Source: Prevotella sp. (GTDB lineage: Bacteria; Bacteroidota; Bacteroidia; Bacteroidales; Bacteroidaceae). From it: a stretch of DNA of 33,072 nt. A program made the translations under genes and the position numbers. The DNA lies in contig JALFPC010000081.1 in NCBI GenBank assembly GCA_022782305.1, forward strand, positions 1 through 33,072, read 5' to 3'. Below are positions 15,882 to 23,880 of this stretch, piece by piece. The notes beneath the pieces were generated by a model. It was not told the DNA's origin, did no database searches, and saw only the letters and a program-made list of their open reading frames with translations. The stretch's first letter is position 1. Every line of letters starts with the position of its first letter.

Positions 15882-18509
15882 ATGAAAAGATTAATACAGT
15901 CAACAGCAGCCGGAATCCTCATGGCAATAAGCACCGTAGGTGGCATGTCTGCACAAAACAAGATAGTAAACCCCGACATCTCCTATGCCGGCACACCGAG
16001 ATTGTGCGAGATAGGAGGGATTTCGGTGACTGGCGTTGAGGGCTATGAGGACTACGTGCTCATAGGCTTGTCGGGACTCACCGAGGGTCAGTCGATAGAA
16101 GTGCCTGGCACAGAGATTACCGAAGCTGTCAAGAGATACTGGCGCCATGGACTCTTTTCAGAGGTTTCTATCACTGCCGACTCTATAGTAGACTCCAAGA
16201 TATATCTCTGCATCCATCTCGCCCTGCGACCCCGTGTAAGCGAGATAAACTATAGCGGCATCAAAAAATCGGAGCGCGAGGACCTGGAGGCCAAACTGGG
16301 TATCATGAAGGGCAACCAGATCACTCCCAATATGATAGACCGTGCCAAGATACTGGCAAAGAAATATTTCGACGAGAAAGGTTTCAAGAATGCAGAAATA
16401 GATATTGTGCAGCGCGATGATGTGACTGGCAAGAATAAGGTAATCCTTGATGTCAACATCGACAAGAAATCGAAGATGAAGATACGCCATATCATCATTG
16501 AAGGCAATGAAAACCTCAGCGACCGCAAAATAAAGGGTGGATGGTTTAGGAAAGGTGTGCTCACCAAGATGAACGAAGCAGGAAAACTTTATTCATTCCT
16601 CAAGTCAAAGAAGTTTACCGACGAGCGCTACAAGGAAGCCAAGCAAAACCTCATAGACAAATACAACGAACTGGGATATCGCGACATGACCATCGATGTG
16701 GACAGCGTGTGGAACAACGACGAGAAGCATGTAAACCTCTATCTGAAGATAGACGAGGGTCAGAAATACTATATCCGCAATATCACATGGGCAGGCAATG
16801 TGGTGGCATCCACCGACTATCTTAACCGTGTGCTGGGCATGAAGAAAGGTGATGTGTATAACCAGAAACAGCTCAACAAACGCTTGAAGGAAGACGAAGA
16901 TGCAGTAGGCAACTTCTACTGGAACAATGGCTACCTCTTCTATCGTGTAGACCCTACAGAAATCAATGTGGTGGGCGACTCTATAGACCTTGAGATGCGT
17001 ATCTATGAGGGTGATCAGGCACATATCAGCCATGTGAGGATATTCGGTAACGACCGAGTATATGAGGAAGTGGTACGCCGTGAACTGCGTACTAAGCCCG
17101 GCGACCTCTTCTCAAAGGAGGCACTCATGCGCTCAGCACGAGAAATTCAGTCAATGGGACATTTCAACCCTGAGACAGTAGAACCCGACATACAGCCCAA
17201 TCAGGAGGACGGTACTGTGGACATCAATTGGAACCTGGAGCAGAAGAGCAACGACCAGGTGGAACTCTCATTCGGTTGGGGTCAGACTGGTATTATCGGT
17301 CGTGTGTCACTGAAACTCAACAACTTCTCAATGCGCAACCTGTTTGGCAAGAACAAGATGCACCGCGGCATCATGCCTGTGGGCGATGGCGAGCAACTGG
17401 CATTGAGTTTCCAAAGCAATGGTACCTATTACCAGTCATATAGCGTAAACTATTCAGCGCCATGGTTTGGCGGCAAACGTCCCAATGCCTTCAATGTGGG
17501 CTTCTACTATTCAAAGCAGACCGACGTCAACAGCAACTATTACAACCAGAGCTGGATGAACAATTATTACAGCTATTATGGCAGTTATAACAACAACTAT
17601 TACAACAACTATGAGAGTTATCTCGACGACGACAAGTTTGTTAAGTTGCTCGGAATATCATTGGGTTGGGGCAAGCGCCTGAGATGGCCTGATGACTATT
17701 TCCAACTCGTAATGTCGCTGTCTTACCAGCGTTATATGCTTCAGGACTGGCAGTACTTCCTCATCCACAACGGAAACTGCAACAATATAAATCTTGGCAT
17801 CACGCTGTCGCGCTCAAGCATAGACAACATGTACTTCCCACGCCGAGGTTCTGAATTTATGGCTTCTGTAACCGTTACTCCACCATGGTCATTATGGGAC
17901 AACAAGGACTATAGCACCTTGGCCACCGATGCTAACTCAGCCTCTTATAATAATGAACTCCAAGATAAATACCGCTGGATAGAGTATCATAAGTGGAAGT
18001 TCAAGTCAAAGACCTACACAGCACTCACAGGGGGGCAGAAATGCCTTGTGCTGATGACACGAGTGGAGTTTGGTATCTTGGGTTCATACAACAGCAACAA
18101 GAAATCGCCGTTTGAAACCTTCTATATGGGTGGCGATGGCATGAGCGGCTATTCAACGGGCTATGCCCAGGAAACCATCGGTCTGCGCGGATATGAGAAT
18201 GGATCTCTTACCCCGTATTCGGCCAATGGCTATGCCTACGACCGTTTCTCTCTCGAGTTGCGCTATCCTTTCATGCTTGGCAATACCACCATTTATGGTC
18301 TGTCGTTCCTTGAGGGTGGCAACGCATGGTATGAGACCAAAAAATTCAACCCCTTCGACATGAAACGCTCGGCAGGTGTTGGTGTGCGCATCTTCCTGCC
18401 AATGGTTGGTCTGATGGGTATAGACTGGGCATACGGTTTCGACAAAGTGCTGTATACAGGCACTCGTGGCGGAAGCCAGTTCCACTTTGTGCTGGGACAG
18501 GAGTTCTAA
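15882..18509 (+). CDS. bamA: Outer-membrane protein assembly factor BamA
   Basis: The 875-residue protein inserts beta-barrel proteins into the outer membrane. It has a signal peptide (1-24, ending GGMSA) and a series of POTRA domains over roughly residues 40-440 (for example KIRHIIIEGNENLSDRKI, YYIRNITWAGNVV and AHISHVRIFGNDRVYEEVV). The C-terminal barrel carries the lid-loop motif IGLRGYENGS (near residue 766) and ends FHFVLGQEF with the terminal Phe of barrel proteins. A striking Asn/Tyr-rich stretch lies at about residues 550-580, where 21 of 31 residues are N or Y; it falls in the early barrel and is probably an extracellular loop. The following ompH genes encode periplasmic chaperones for the same clients. 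Confidence 0.95.
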   Translation: MKRLIQSTAAGILMAISTVGGMSAQNKIVNPDISYAGTPRLCEIGGISVTGVEGYEDYVLIGLSGLTEGQSIEVPGTEITEAVKRYWRHGLFSEVSITADSIVDSKIYLCIHLALRPRVSEINYSGIKKSEREDLEAKLGIMKGNQITPNMIDRAKILAKKYFDEKGFKNAEIDIVQRDDVTGKNKVILDVNIDKKSKMKIRHIIIEGNENLSDRKIKGGWFRKGVLTKMNEAGKLYSFLKSKKFTDERYKEAKQNLIDKYNELGYRDMTIDVDSVWNNDEKHVNLYLKIDEGQKYYIRNITWAGNVVASTDYLNRVLGMKKGDVYNQKQLNKRLKEDEDAVGNFYWNNGYLFYRVDPTEINVVGDSIDLEMRIYEGDQAHISHVRIFGNDRVYEEVVRRELRTKPGDLFSKEALMRSAREIQSMGHFNPETVEPDIQPNQEDGTVDINWNLEQKSNDQVELSFGWGQTGIIGRVSLKLNNFSMRNLFGKNKMHRGIMPVGDGEQLALSFQSNGTYYQSYSVNYSAPWFGGKRPNAFNVGFYYSKQTDVNSNYYNQSWMNNYYSYYGSYNNNYYNNYESYLDDDKFVKLLGISLGWGKRLRWPDDYFQLVMSLSYQRYMLQDWQYFLIHNGNCNNINLGITLSRSSIDNMYFPRRGSEFMASVTVTPPWSLWDNKDYSTLATDANSASYNNELQDKYRWIEYHKWKFKSKTYTALTGGQKCLVLMTRVEFGILGSYNSNKKSPFETFYMGGDGMSGYSTGYAQETIGLRGYENGSLTPYSANGYAYDRFSLELRYPFMLGNTTIYGLSFLEGGNAWYETKKFNPFDMKRSAGVGVRIFLPMVGLMGIDWAYGFDKVLYTGTRGGSQFHFVLGQEF

Positions 18510-18576
18510 CAATACATCAGAAGACTTCAAGCAATTGCGATATAATAATATATAATGTATAACGTTATTAGCATGT

Positions 18577-18582
18577 AGGAGG
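18577..18582 (+). promoter_or_regulatory. Strong Shine-Dalgarno site before the first ompH
   Basis: AGGAGG lies eight bases before the ATG at 18591. Most Bacteroidota genes lack such a site and the other genes of this window do not show one, so it suggests particularly high translation of this chaperone. Confidence 0.6.
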
Positions 18583-18590
18583 ACAAGAAA

Positions 18591-19103
18591 ATGCAAAAGA
18601 GAATAATAATGTCATTGTTGGTATTGATATCAATAGTGTTCAGTGCCAATGCCCAGAAATTTGCGCTTGTAGATATGGAATACATACTGAAGAATATCCC
18701 TGCCTATGAGCGCGCCACCGAGCAGTTAAACCAGGTATCGAAGAAATGGCAAGCTGAGGTTGACGCCCTGACCACAGAGGCGCAGACCATGTATAAGAAT
18801 TATCAGAATGAGGTTGTCTTCCTCTCGAAAGAGCAGAAGAAAGCCAAGCAGGATTCCATCATGGCCAAGGAGCGTGAAGCTTCAGAACTGAAAAAGAAAT
18901 ATTTCGGTCCCGAGGGTGAACTATACAAGAAGCGCACCAGTTTGATGACCCCTATTCAGGAGGAGATATACAATGCCGTAAAGGATATATGTGAGTTGCG
19001 TGGCTATCAGTTGGTCATCGACCGTGCCAGCGACAACGGTATCATATATGGCAGTCCGAAGATAGACATCAGTGCCGAGGTACTTAGCAAGTTGGGCTAT
19101 TAA
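18591..19103 (+). CDS. OmpH/Skp-family periplasmic chaperone, copy 1
   Basis: This 170-residue protein has a signal peptide (MQKRIIMSLLVLISIVFSANA) and the OmpH start QKFALVDMEYILKNIPAY, followed by a long charged helix pair (about residues 40-120, rich in K, E and Q) that forms the prongs of the Skp trimer, and the C-terminal GYQLVIDRASDNGIIYG strand region. Skp-type chaperones hold unfolded outer-membrane proteins in the periplasm before BamA inserts them. The gene is 81 bases after bamA and is the most divergent of three tandem copies. It carries the strong ribosome site at 18577-18582. Confidence 0.9.
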   Translation: MQKRIIMSLLVLISIVFSANAQKFALVDMEYILKNIPAYERATEQLNQVSKKWQAEVDALTTEAQTMYKNYQNEVVFLSKEQKKAKQDSIMAKEREASELKKKYFGPEGELYKKRTSLMTPIQEEIYNAVKDICELRGYQLVIDRASDNGIIYGSPKIDISAEVLSKLGY

Positions 19104-19153
19104 GATGAAGTAATGAAAGAACAAATAATAACAAACAAAAAAACAGAAAAGAA

Positions 19154-19651
19154 ATGAAAAAGTATTTGATGATTATTCTGCTGCTCGCACCTATGGCAGT
19201 GTTTGCACAGAAGTTTGGCCATGTGAAGGCTCAGGAGATTATTCAGGCATTGCCAGACTATACCAAGGCAAAGACTGAGATCGACGCATTGCAGAAGCAG
19301 TATGAGGCAGATCTCAAGAGCATGCAGGATGAATTTCAGAAGAAAGGTGAGGCTTTTGAGAAGGAGCAGGCCACCCTTCCAGAGAATATCAAGACCCGCC
19401 GTCAGCAGGAACTTCAGGATATGTATCAGAAGATCCAGCAGAGCTATACCGACAACCAGCAGGCATTGGCCAAGGCTTCTCAGGAGAAGATGGCTGCCAT
19501 CACCACCAAGGTATTGGATGCCATTAAGACTGTTGGTCAGGAGGGCGGCTATGTATATATCATGGATGTAGATAGTGGCATTCCATTTATCAGCACCACT
19601 CTGAGCACCGATGTTACCGCTCTGGTAAAGACCAAACTTGGTTTGAAATAA
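19154..19651 (+). CDS. OmpH/Skp-family periplasmic chaperone, copy 2
   Basis: The 165-residue product begins MKKYLMIILLLAPMAVFA, a signal peptide, then QKFGHVKAQEIIQALPDY, a long coiled-coil section (DALQKQYEADLKSMQDEFQ onward) and the closing strand YVYIMDVDSGIPFI. Role and localisation are as for copy 1. It lies 50 bases after copy 1 and its stop is one base from the start of copy 3, so copies 2 and 3 are translationally close. Side-by-side reading shows copy 2 and copy 3 share many aligned segments, more than either shares with copy 1. Confidence 0.92.
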   Translation: MKKYLMIILLLAPMAVFAQKFGHVKAQEIIQALPDYTKAKTEIDALQKQYEADLKSMQDEFQKKGEAFEKEQATLPENIKTRRQQELQDMYQKIQQSYTDNQQALAKASQEKMAAITTKVLDAIKTVGQEGGYVYIMDVDSGIPFISTTLSTDVTALVKTKLGLK

Positions 19652-19652
19652 T

Positions 19653-20234
19653 ATGAAACAAATTTTGTTATCCATATCACTACTCTTGCTGCCCTTGACT
19701 GCATTTTCACAATCAAGGGCAGGGGTAGTATCCGACAGTTTGAAGGCTGTCAATCCTGCGACAGTTAGTTCTATAGCAACCAGTCCAACCTATCTGTTTG
19801 GATATTTCAGCCATACTGAAGCTCTCACGTTGATGCCCGAATATGCTGATGTGAAGGCCAACATAGATGCACTGCGCAAGAAATATGCCGATGAACTGCT
19901 GCGTGTTGAGAAGGAGTTCAATGACAAATACGAAGAGTTTCTGGAGGGTCAGAAGGATTTTCCCGAAACCATTCTTCAGAAGCGTCAGAGCGAGTTGCAG
20001 TCGCTCCTCACCCGCAATATAGCATTCAAGGAAGAGAGTCGCCGTCTGTTGGCCAATGCCGAGAAGAAAGCCCTTGAACCCCTTGAACAGAAGCTTACAA
20101 CCTCACTGAAACTCATTGGCGAGAAGCGTGGCTATAGTTTCATCCTTAATACCGACAGCGGAGCTTGTCCTTTCATCAATGCCACCCAAGGTGAGGATAT
20201 TACACCCCTGCTTCGTGAATATCTGAAGATGTGA
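19653..20234 (+). CDS. OmpH/Skp-family periplasmic chaperone, copy 3, with N-terminal extension
   Basis: This 193-residue protein has a signal peptide (MKQILLSISLLLLPLTAFSQ) and then an extra segment of about 30 residues (SRAGVVSDSLKAVNPATVSS onward) before the OmpH core begins at YLFGYFSHTEALTLMPEYADV. Correspondences with copy 2 include YADVKANIDALRKKY against YTKAKTEIDALQKQY, FPETILQKRQSELQ against LPENIKTRRQQELQ, and FILNTDSGACPFI against YIMDVDSGIPFI. It therefore looks like a tandem duplicate of copy 2 that gained an N-terminal extension. murI follows 40 bases later. What the extension does cannot be told. Confidence 0.88.
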   Translation: MKQILLSISLLLLPLTAFSQSRAGVVSDSLKAVNPATVSSIATSPTYLFGYFSHTEALTLMPEYADVKANIDALRKKYADELLRVEKEFNDKYEEFLEGQKDFPETILQKRQSELQSLLTRNIAFKEESRRLLANAEKKALEPLEQKLTTSLKLIGEKRGYSFILNTDSGACPFINATQGEDITPLLREYLKM

Positions 20235-20274
20235 TTGCAATAGTAGCAATAGCTGAAGACAAGGAATAAATATT

Positions 20275-21108
20275 ATGGAGTTGAGCAAGAGTCCAGGTCC
20301 CATAGGCATTTTCGATAGCGGCTATGGCGGTTTGACCATATTGCATGGCATCCGTCAGCTGTTACCACAGTATGACTATCTTTATCTTGGCGACAATGCC
20401 CGTGCGCCCTATGGCTCTCGTTCTTTTGATGTGGTATATGAGTTTACGCGTCAGGCTGTGGTCAAGCTCTTTGAGCGTGGTTGCCAGTTGGTAATCCTTG
20501 GCTGCAATACAGCCTCTGCCAAGGCTTTGCGCACCATTCAACAGAATGACCTGCCCGAATTGGATCCCATGCGCCGTGTATTGGGCATCATTCGTCCCAC
20601 TGCCGAGGTTATTGGTCATCTCACCAAGAGTCGTCATGTGGGCGTGCTGGCCACCGAAGGCACCATCAAGAGTGAGAGTTATAATTTGGAGATAGCCAAA
20701 CTCTATCCCGACATCAAGGTGAGCGGAGTAGCTTGCCCCTTTTGGGTACCGTTGGTTGAGTATCAGGAAGCCGACAGTCCTGGAGCCGACTATTTCGTAA
20801 AGAAGCGTATAGACCAGCTCATGCGCATAGATCCAGAGATAGACGCCATCATTCTTGGCTGCACCCATTACCCACTGCTGATGCCCAAGATAGTGAAATA
20901 TGTAAATCCGGGTGTGCGCATAGTGCCGCAGGGCGAATATGTGGCAGAGAGCCTCAAATCGTATTTTTGTCGCCATCCCTATATAGAGTCGTTATGCTCC
21001 CGTGGTGGCAATGTGCATTATCTCACCACCGAAAACCCAGATAAGTTCAGGGAGTCGGCACAAATCTTCCTCCACGACCATGTAGACGTGGAGAAGATAG
21101 ACTTATAA
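20275..21108 (+). CDS. murI: Glutamate racemase
   Basis: The 277-residue cytosolic enzyme converts L- to D-glutamate for peptidoglycan. Its start, GPIGIFDSGYGGLTILH, contains the conserved Asp14-Ser15. The two catalytic cysteines are Cys77 in LVILGCNTASA and Cys196 in IILGCTHYPLL, and YLGDNARAPYG is also typical. No residue is missing. It ends the + strand envelope cluster that began at 13031 and converges on the permease gene with only 22 bases between stops and no hairpin. Confidence 0.95.
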   Translation: MELSKSPGPIGIFDSGYGGLTILHGIRQLLPQYDYLYLGDNARAPYGSRSFDVVYEFTRQAVVKLFERGCQLVILGCNTASAKALRTIQQNDLPELDPMRRVLGIIRPTAEVIGHLTKSRHVGVLATEGTIKSESYNLEIAKLYPDIKVSGVACPFWVPLVEYQEADSPGADYFVKKRIDQLMRIDPEIDAIILGCTHYPLLMPKIVKYVNPGVRIVPQGEYVAESLKSYFCRHPYIESLCSRGGNVHYLTTENPDKFRESAQIFLHDHVDVEKIDL

Positions 21109-21144
21109 TAATCTCTATTCAGAAATACACTTATAACAATCTCT
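21101..21144. repeat. Direct repeat spanning two convergent stop codons
   Basis: ACTTATAATAATCTCT (21101-21116) and ACTTATAACAATCTCT (21129-21144) match at 15 of 16 positions. The first copy contains the murI stop, and the second contains the stop of the - strand permease gene. It may be a small duplication that shaped both gene ends, or chance. Confidence 0.5.
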
Positions 21145-22357
21145 TTGCGAAATACCTCACGGGATACCACACAGCGGTATATCCCACGATGATAACGGTA
21201 AAGAACACGAGCACTATATCCCAAGGATGCACGCTTACGGGGTAGGCATCCACCACAAACGAACCACTTGATTTGCCCAATCCAACTATCGAGAAGGTCT
21301 GTTGTGCCCAACATAGAGCAAGTCCGAGTGCTATACCCACCACAGCTCCAATGGTAGAAATCATACGACCCTCCATGAGAAATATCCTGGTGATGAGTTT
21401 ATCATCGGCTCCGAGGTTTCTGAGTGTTTTCACGTCATCCCGTTTGTCTATGATAAGCATAGAGAGGCTTCCAATGATATTGAAGCAAGCCACTGCGAGT
21501 ATGAACGTAAGAAAGATATAGGCAATCAGTTTCTCTATTTTCATTATGCGGAAGGTGTCTTCCTGCTGTTCAAACCTGTCTTTCACCACCATCTCGCTTC
21601 CCACTTTCTCTTTTATTTGCGCTTTCACCTTATCAAGGTCGGACCCTGGTTTGAGTCTCAGCGAGAGTGCCGTCACCTTTCCTTCCAGATCGAAGAGGTT
21701 TCGTGCAAATGCAATATTTGTCAGTATGAGGTTTTTGTCATATTTGGCCTGTTTGACACAGAAGATAACCCCTGGTGAATATAGCGCTCCCTCCACAAAT
21801 CCGTCAGTGGGGTTAGCCATATTCAGTTGCCCTTGCCTTTTTGGAGCATAGACATAAAGGGGACTATCAAAGGTGATGCCGGTGCCGAGAGTCTGAGCCA
21901 GTCTAATACCCAGGATTCCACAGTCCATGTCAGCCACTTTGAGCATATACTCGCCATCGCCCATAAGGATTTCGCGGATATGAGTAAGACTGTCGAAATT
22001 GTCTTGCACACCTCGGATCCTCACCATAGCCTGCCGTCCTTCATAGATAGCCAGAGCCTGATCTTCCACCGACTCTGTGGCCACCGACACCTCTTTCATT
22101 CTCTTGATATCGGTGAGCAGCGGCGAGTTGGCATCCATAGTCTTTCCCTTTGCAGGAGAAATCTCTATCTGTGGGTCGAAGGCGGTGAAGAGAGTGGCCA
22201 CGAGGTCATGGAACCCGTTAAACACACTCAGAGTTACCACCATGGCCATGGTAGCCACGGCCACCCCCACAGCACTGATGGCGCTGATGATATTGATGAC
22301 GTGGGTACTCTTTTTCGAAAATAGATACCTCTTGGCAACAAACAGTGAGAAATTCAT
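21131..22357 (-). CDS. FtsX-like ABC permease of the LolC/LolE lipoprotein-release type
   Basis: The 408-residue inner-membrane protein begins MNFSLFVAKRYLFSKKSTHVINIISAISA-type sequence, typical of LolC/LolE: a first membrane segment (about residues 20-48), a large periplasmic domain (about 50-270), then three closely spaced membrane segments (LIAYIFLTFILAVACFNIIG, ISTIGAVVGIALGLAL and IVLVFFTVIIVGYTAVWY). The FtsX motif MLIIDKRDDVKTLRNLGA is clear. Such permeases extract lipoproteins from the inner membrane for delivery to the outer membrane; the ATPase (LolD) is not encoded here. It starts four bases after the rbfA stop, so the two are one transcript. A substrate other than lipoproteins is possible. 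Confidence 0.85.
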   Translation of the reverse strand: MNFSLFVAKRYLFSKKSTHVINIISAISAVGVAVATMAMVVTLSVFNGFHDLVATLFTAFDPQIEISPAKGKTMDANSPLLTDIKRMKEVSVATESVEDQALAIYEGRQAMVRIRGVQDNFDSLTHIREILMGDGEYMLKVADMDCGILGIRLAQTLGTGITFDSPLYVYAPKRQGQLNMANPTDGFVEGALYSPGVIFCVKQAKYDKNLILTNIAFARNLFDLEGKVTALSLRLKPGSDLDKVKAQIKEKVGSEMVVKDRFEQQEDTFRIMKIEKLIAYIFLTFILAVACFNIIGSLSMLIIDKRDDVKTLRNLGADDKLITRIFLMEGRMISTIGAVVGIALGLALCWAQQTFSIVGLGKSSGSFVVDAYPVSVHPWDIVLVFFTVIIVGYTAVWYPVRYFAKRLL

Positions 22358-22361
22358 TCTA

Positions 22362-22709
22362 TCAGTCTTTGTGGTCTTCAGCCAGGAGTTGGTCTATTCG
22401 GTCTATATAGTCAAGTGAGTCGTCGAGGAAGAATCTCAGTTCAGGCACTATTCTCATCTGGTGTCTGATTCTCGTACCCAGTTCATACCTAATAGTCTTT
22501 TCATTTGCATTGATATTCTCCATTATCTCCTTAGCCTTTTCGCTTGGAAATACGCTGAGATAAGCAGTGCAGATGCTGAGGTCTGGAGAGATTTTGGTGC
22601 GAGTCACCGTTACCATCACTCCACGCATCATCCTTGTTTGCTGCTGGAATATGATGCTCAGTTCCTTTTGCAGCATTCTTGCTATCTTGTTTTGTCTTGT
22701 TTCTTGCAT
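22362..22709 (-). CDS. rbfA: Ribosome-binding factor A
   Basis: This 115-residue cytosolic protein helps mature the 30S ribosomal subunit by acting on the 5' end region of 16S rRNA. The family pattern is visible: RQNKIARMLQKELSIIFQQ at the N-terminus, VMVTVTRTKISPDLSICTAYLSVFP in the KH-like fold, and IRHQMRIVPELRFFLDDSLDYIDRIDQLL near the end. Length is normal. It has its own promoter at 22787-22817 and is followed within four bases by the permease gene. Confidence 0.93.
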   Translation of the reverse strand: MQETRQNKIARMLQKELSIIFQQQTRMMRGVMVTVTRTKISPDLSICTAYLSVFPSEKAKEIMENINANEKTIRYELGTRIRHQMRIVPELRFFLDDSLDYIDRIDQLLAEDHKD

Positions 22710-22786
22710 ACTTGTTTAATAAGTTAATATAAAAGATATGTTACTGTATATGTCATGTTTCTATTAGCCATTCAGCGTTTCGTTTG

Positions 22787-22817
22787 CAAAATTAGGCAAA
22801 AAAAATCAATACGCCAA
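22787..22817 (-). promoter_or_regulatory. rbfA promoter
   Basis: On the - strand, TTG (22817-22815) and TAATTTTG (22794-22787) are separated by 20 bases, a full Bacteroidota match. The leader would be about 70 bases. Confidence 0.6.
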
Positions 22818-22869
22818 TAAATCAGCAAAAAAATGCCCGTCATAGCCTGCAGAGATAAGAATTTATCAC

Positions 22870-22877
22870 TACCTTTG
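22870..22877 (+). promoter_or_regulatory. Candidate -7 box for the DMT transporter gene
   Basis: TACCTTTG fits TAnnTTTG; no TTG is found at the proper -33 distance. A start near 22884 leaves 19 bases to the ATG at 22903 or 52 to that at 22936. Confidence 0.4.
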
Positions 22878-22935
22878 CACCCGCAAACATTCGGCGGGCA
22901 CCATGAGAGGCTATCCCCGCTGTGACACTATCACG

Positions 22936-23832
22936 ATGAGCAGCACACTAAAAGGCATAATATGCGGAGTGTTGGCAGCAGTGGCATACGGCACCAATCC
23001 ACTCTTTTCCCTCAACCTCTATTCATTGGGCATGGATGTTGAGTCAGTATTGTTTTACCGTTTCCTTTTTGCCACCATGGGCATGGCCGTTTTGCTGCGT
23101 GTGCGTCATAAGCGTATTCTGTTGCCCTCGCGCCGCAATCTACCCCCTGTAGTGATAGCGGGACTGATTTTTGCTATGTCGTCGCAAACTCTTTATGAGA
23201 GTTTCCTATATATGGATGCTGGCATAGCCTGCTCCATCCTTTTCATCTATCCCATATTAGTGGCTGTTATCATGATGGTCTTTTTCCGCGAGCGTGCCTC
23301 GTGGCTTGTATACATGTGCATAACCGTGGCCACGGCAGGCATATTCCTGCTCTACAATGGCAAGGGCGGCGAACCCCTCAGTGCCAAAGGCGTAGCCTTG
23401 GTAGCAGCCTCATCATTATGCTATTCGGTATATATAGTAGGTGTCAACCGCTCCATGCTGGCCTCTGTTCCGTCTGGCACCCTTACCTTCTGGGTTTTGC
23501 TCTCGGGCTGCATGATGTTTTGCGCGTTTACGGGTTTCGGCAGCCGTTTGGTTCCTCTTGAGCCCACTATGTTTTGCATTGTCAACGTGTTGGGTGTAGC
23601 CCTCATGCCCACCGTGATACCCATATTGTTTATCAATATAGCCATCCGCAATATCGGTCCTACCTACAGTGCCATCATCGGTGCTCTCGAACCTGTGACA
23701 GCCCTGTTTATCGGTGTCATGGTGTTTGACGAAACGATCACTGTGAGGATAGCCATAGGATGTCTGATGATACTTCTGGCAGTGATAGGAGTAGTGTTGC
23801 GCACAAGGCACAAGGAAAAAGATACCTTGTAA
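22936..23832 (+). CDS. DMT-superfamily (EamA) transporter
   Basis: I start at the ATG at 22936 (298 residues; MSSTLKGIICGVLAAVAYGT), because the upstream in-frame ATG at 22903 adds a short charged peptide (MRGYPRCDTIT) before the first membrane segment. The protein reads as ten hydrophobic segments in two EamA halves, each with the usual look: AYGTNPLFSLNLYSLGMD and FYRFLFATMGMA early, then LCYSVYIVGVNRSML and the C-terminal YSAIIGALEPVTALFIGVMVFDE, the classic EamA signature. Such proteins export amino acids, nucleobases or other small metabolites across the inner membrane; the substrate is unknown. The nearest neighbours are unrelated in function. Confidence 0.88.
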   Translation: MSSTLKGIICGVLAAVAYGTNPLFSLNLYSLGMDVESVLFYRFLFATMGMAVLLRVRHKRILLPSRRNLPPVVIAGLIFAMSSQTLYESFLYMDAGIACSILFIYPILVAVIMMVFFRERASWLVYMCITVATAGIFLLYNGKGGEPLSAKGVALVAASSLCYSVYIVGVNRSMLASVPSGTLTFWVLLSGCMMFCAFTGFGSRLVPLEPTMFCIVNVLGVALMPTVIPILFINIAIRNIGPTYSAIIGALEPVTALFIGVMVFDETITVRIAIGCLMILLAVIGVVLRTRHKEKDTL

Positions 23833-23837
23833 GACAC

Positions 23838-23880
23838 ATCAATAATCAATAATCAATCATCATTCATCATTCATCAATCA
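23838..23880. repeat. ATCA/TCAT-rich low-complexity stretch
   Basis: Between the stops of two converging genes lies a run of ATCA, AATC and ATTC units (repeats of AATCAAT and TCATTCATCA). It has the look of a slipped-strand tract. No hairpin terminator is seen in the gap. Confidence 0.6.
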
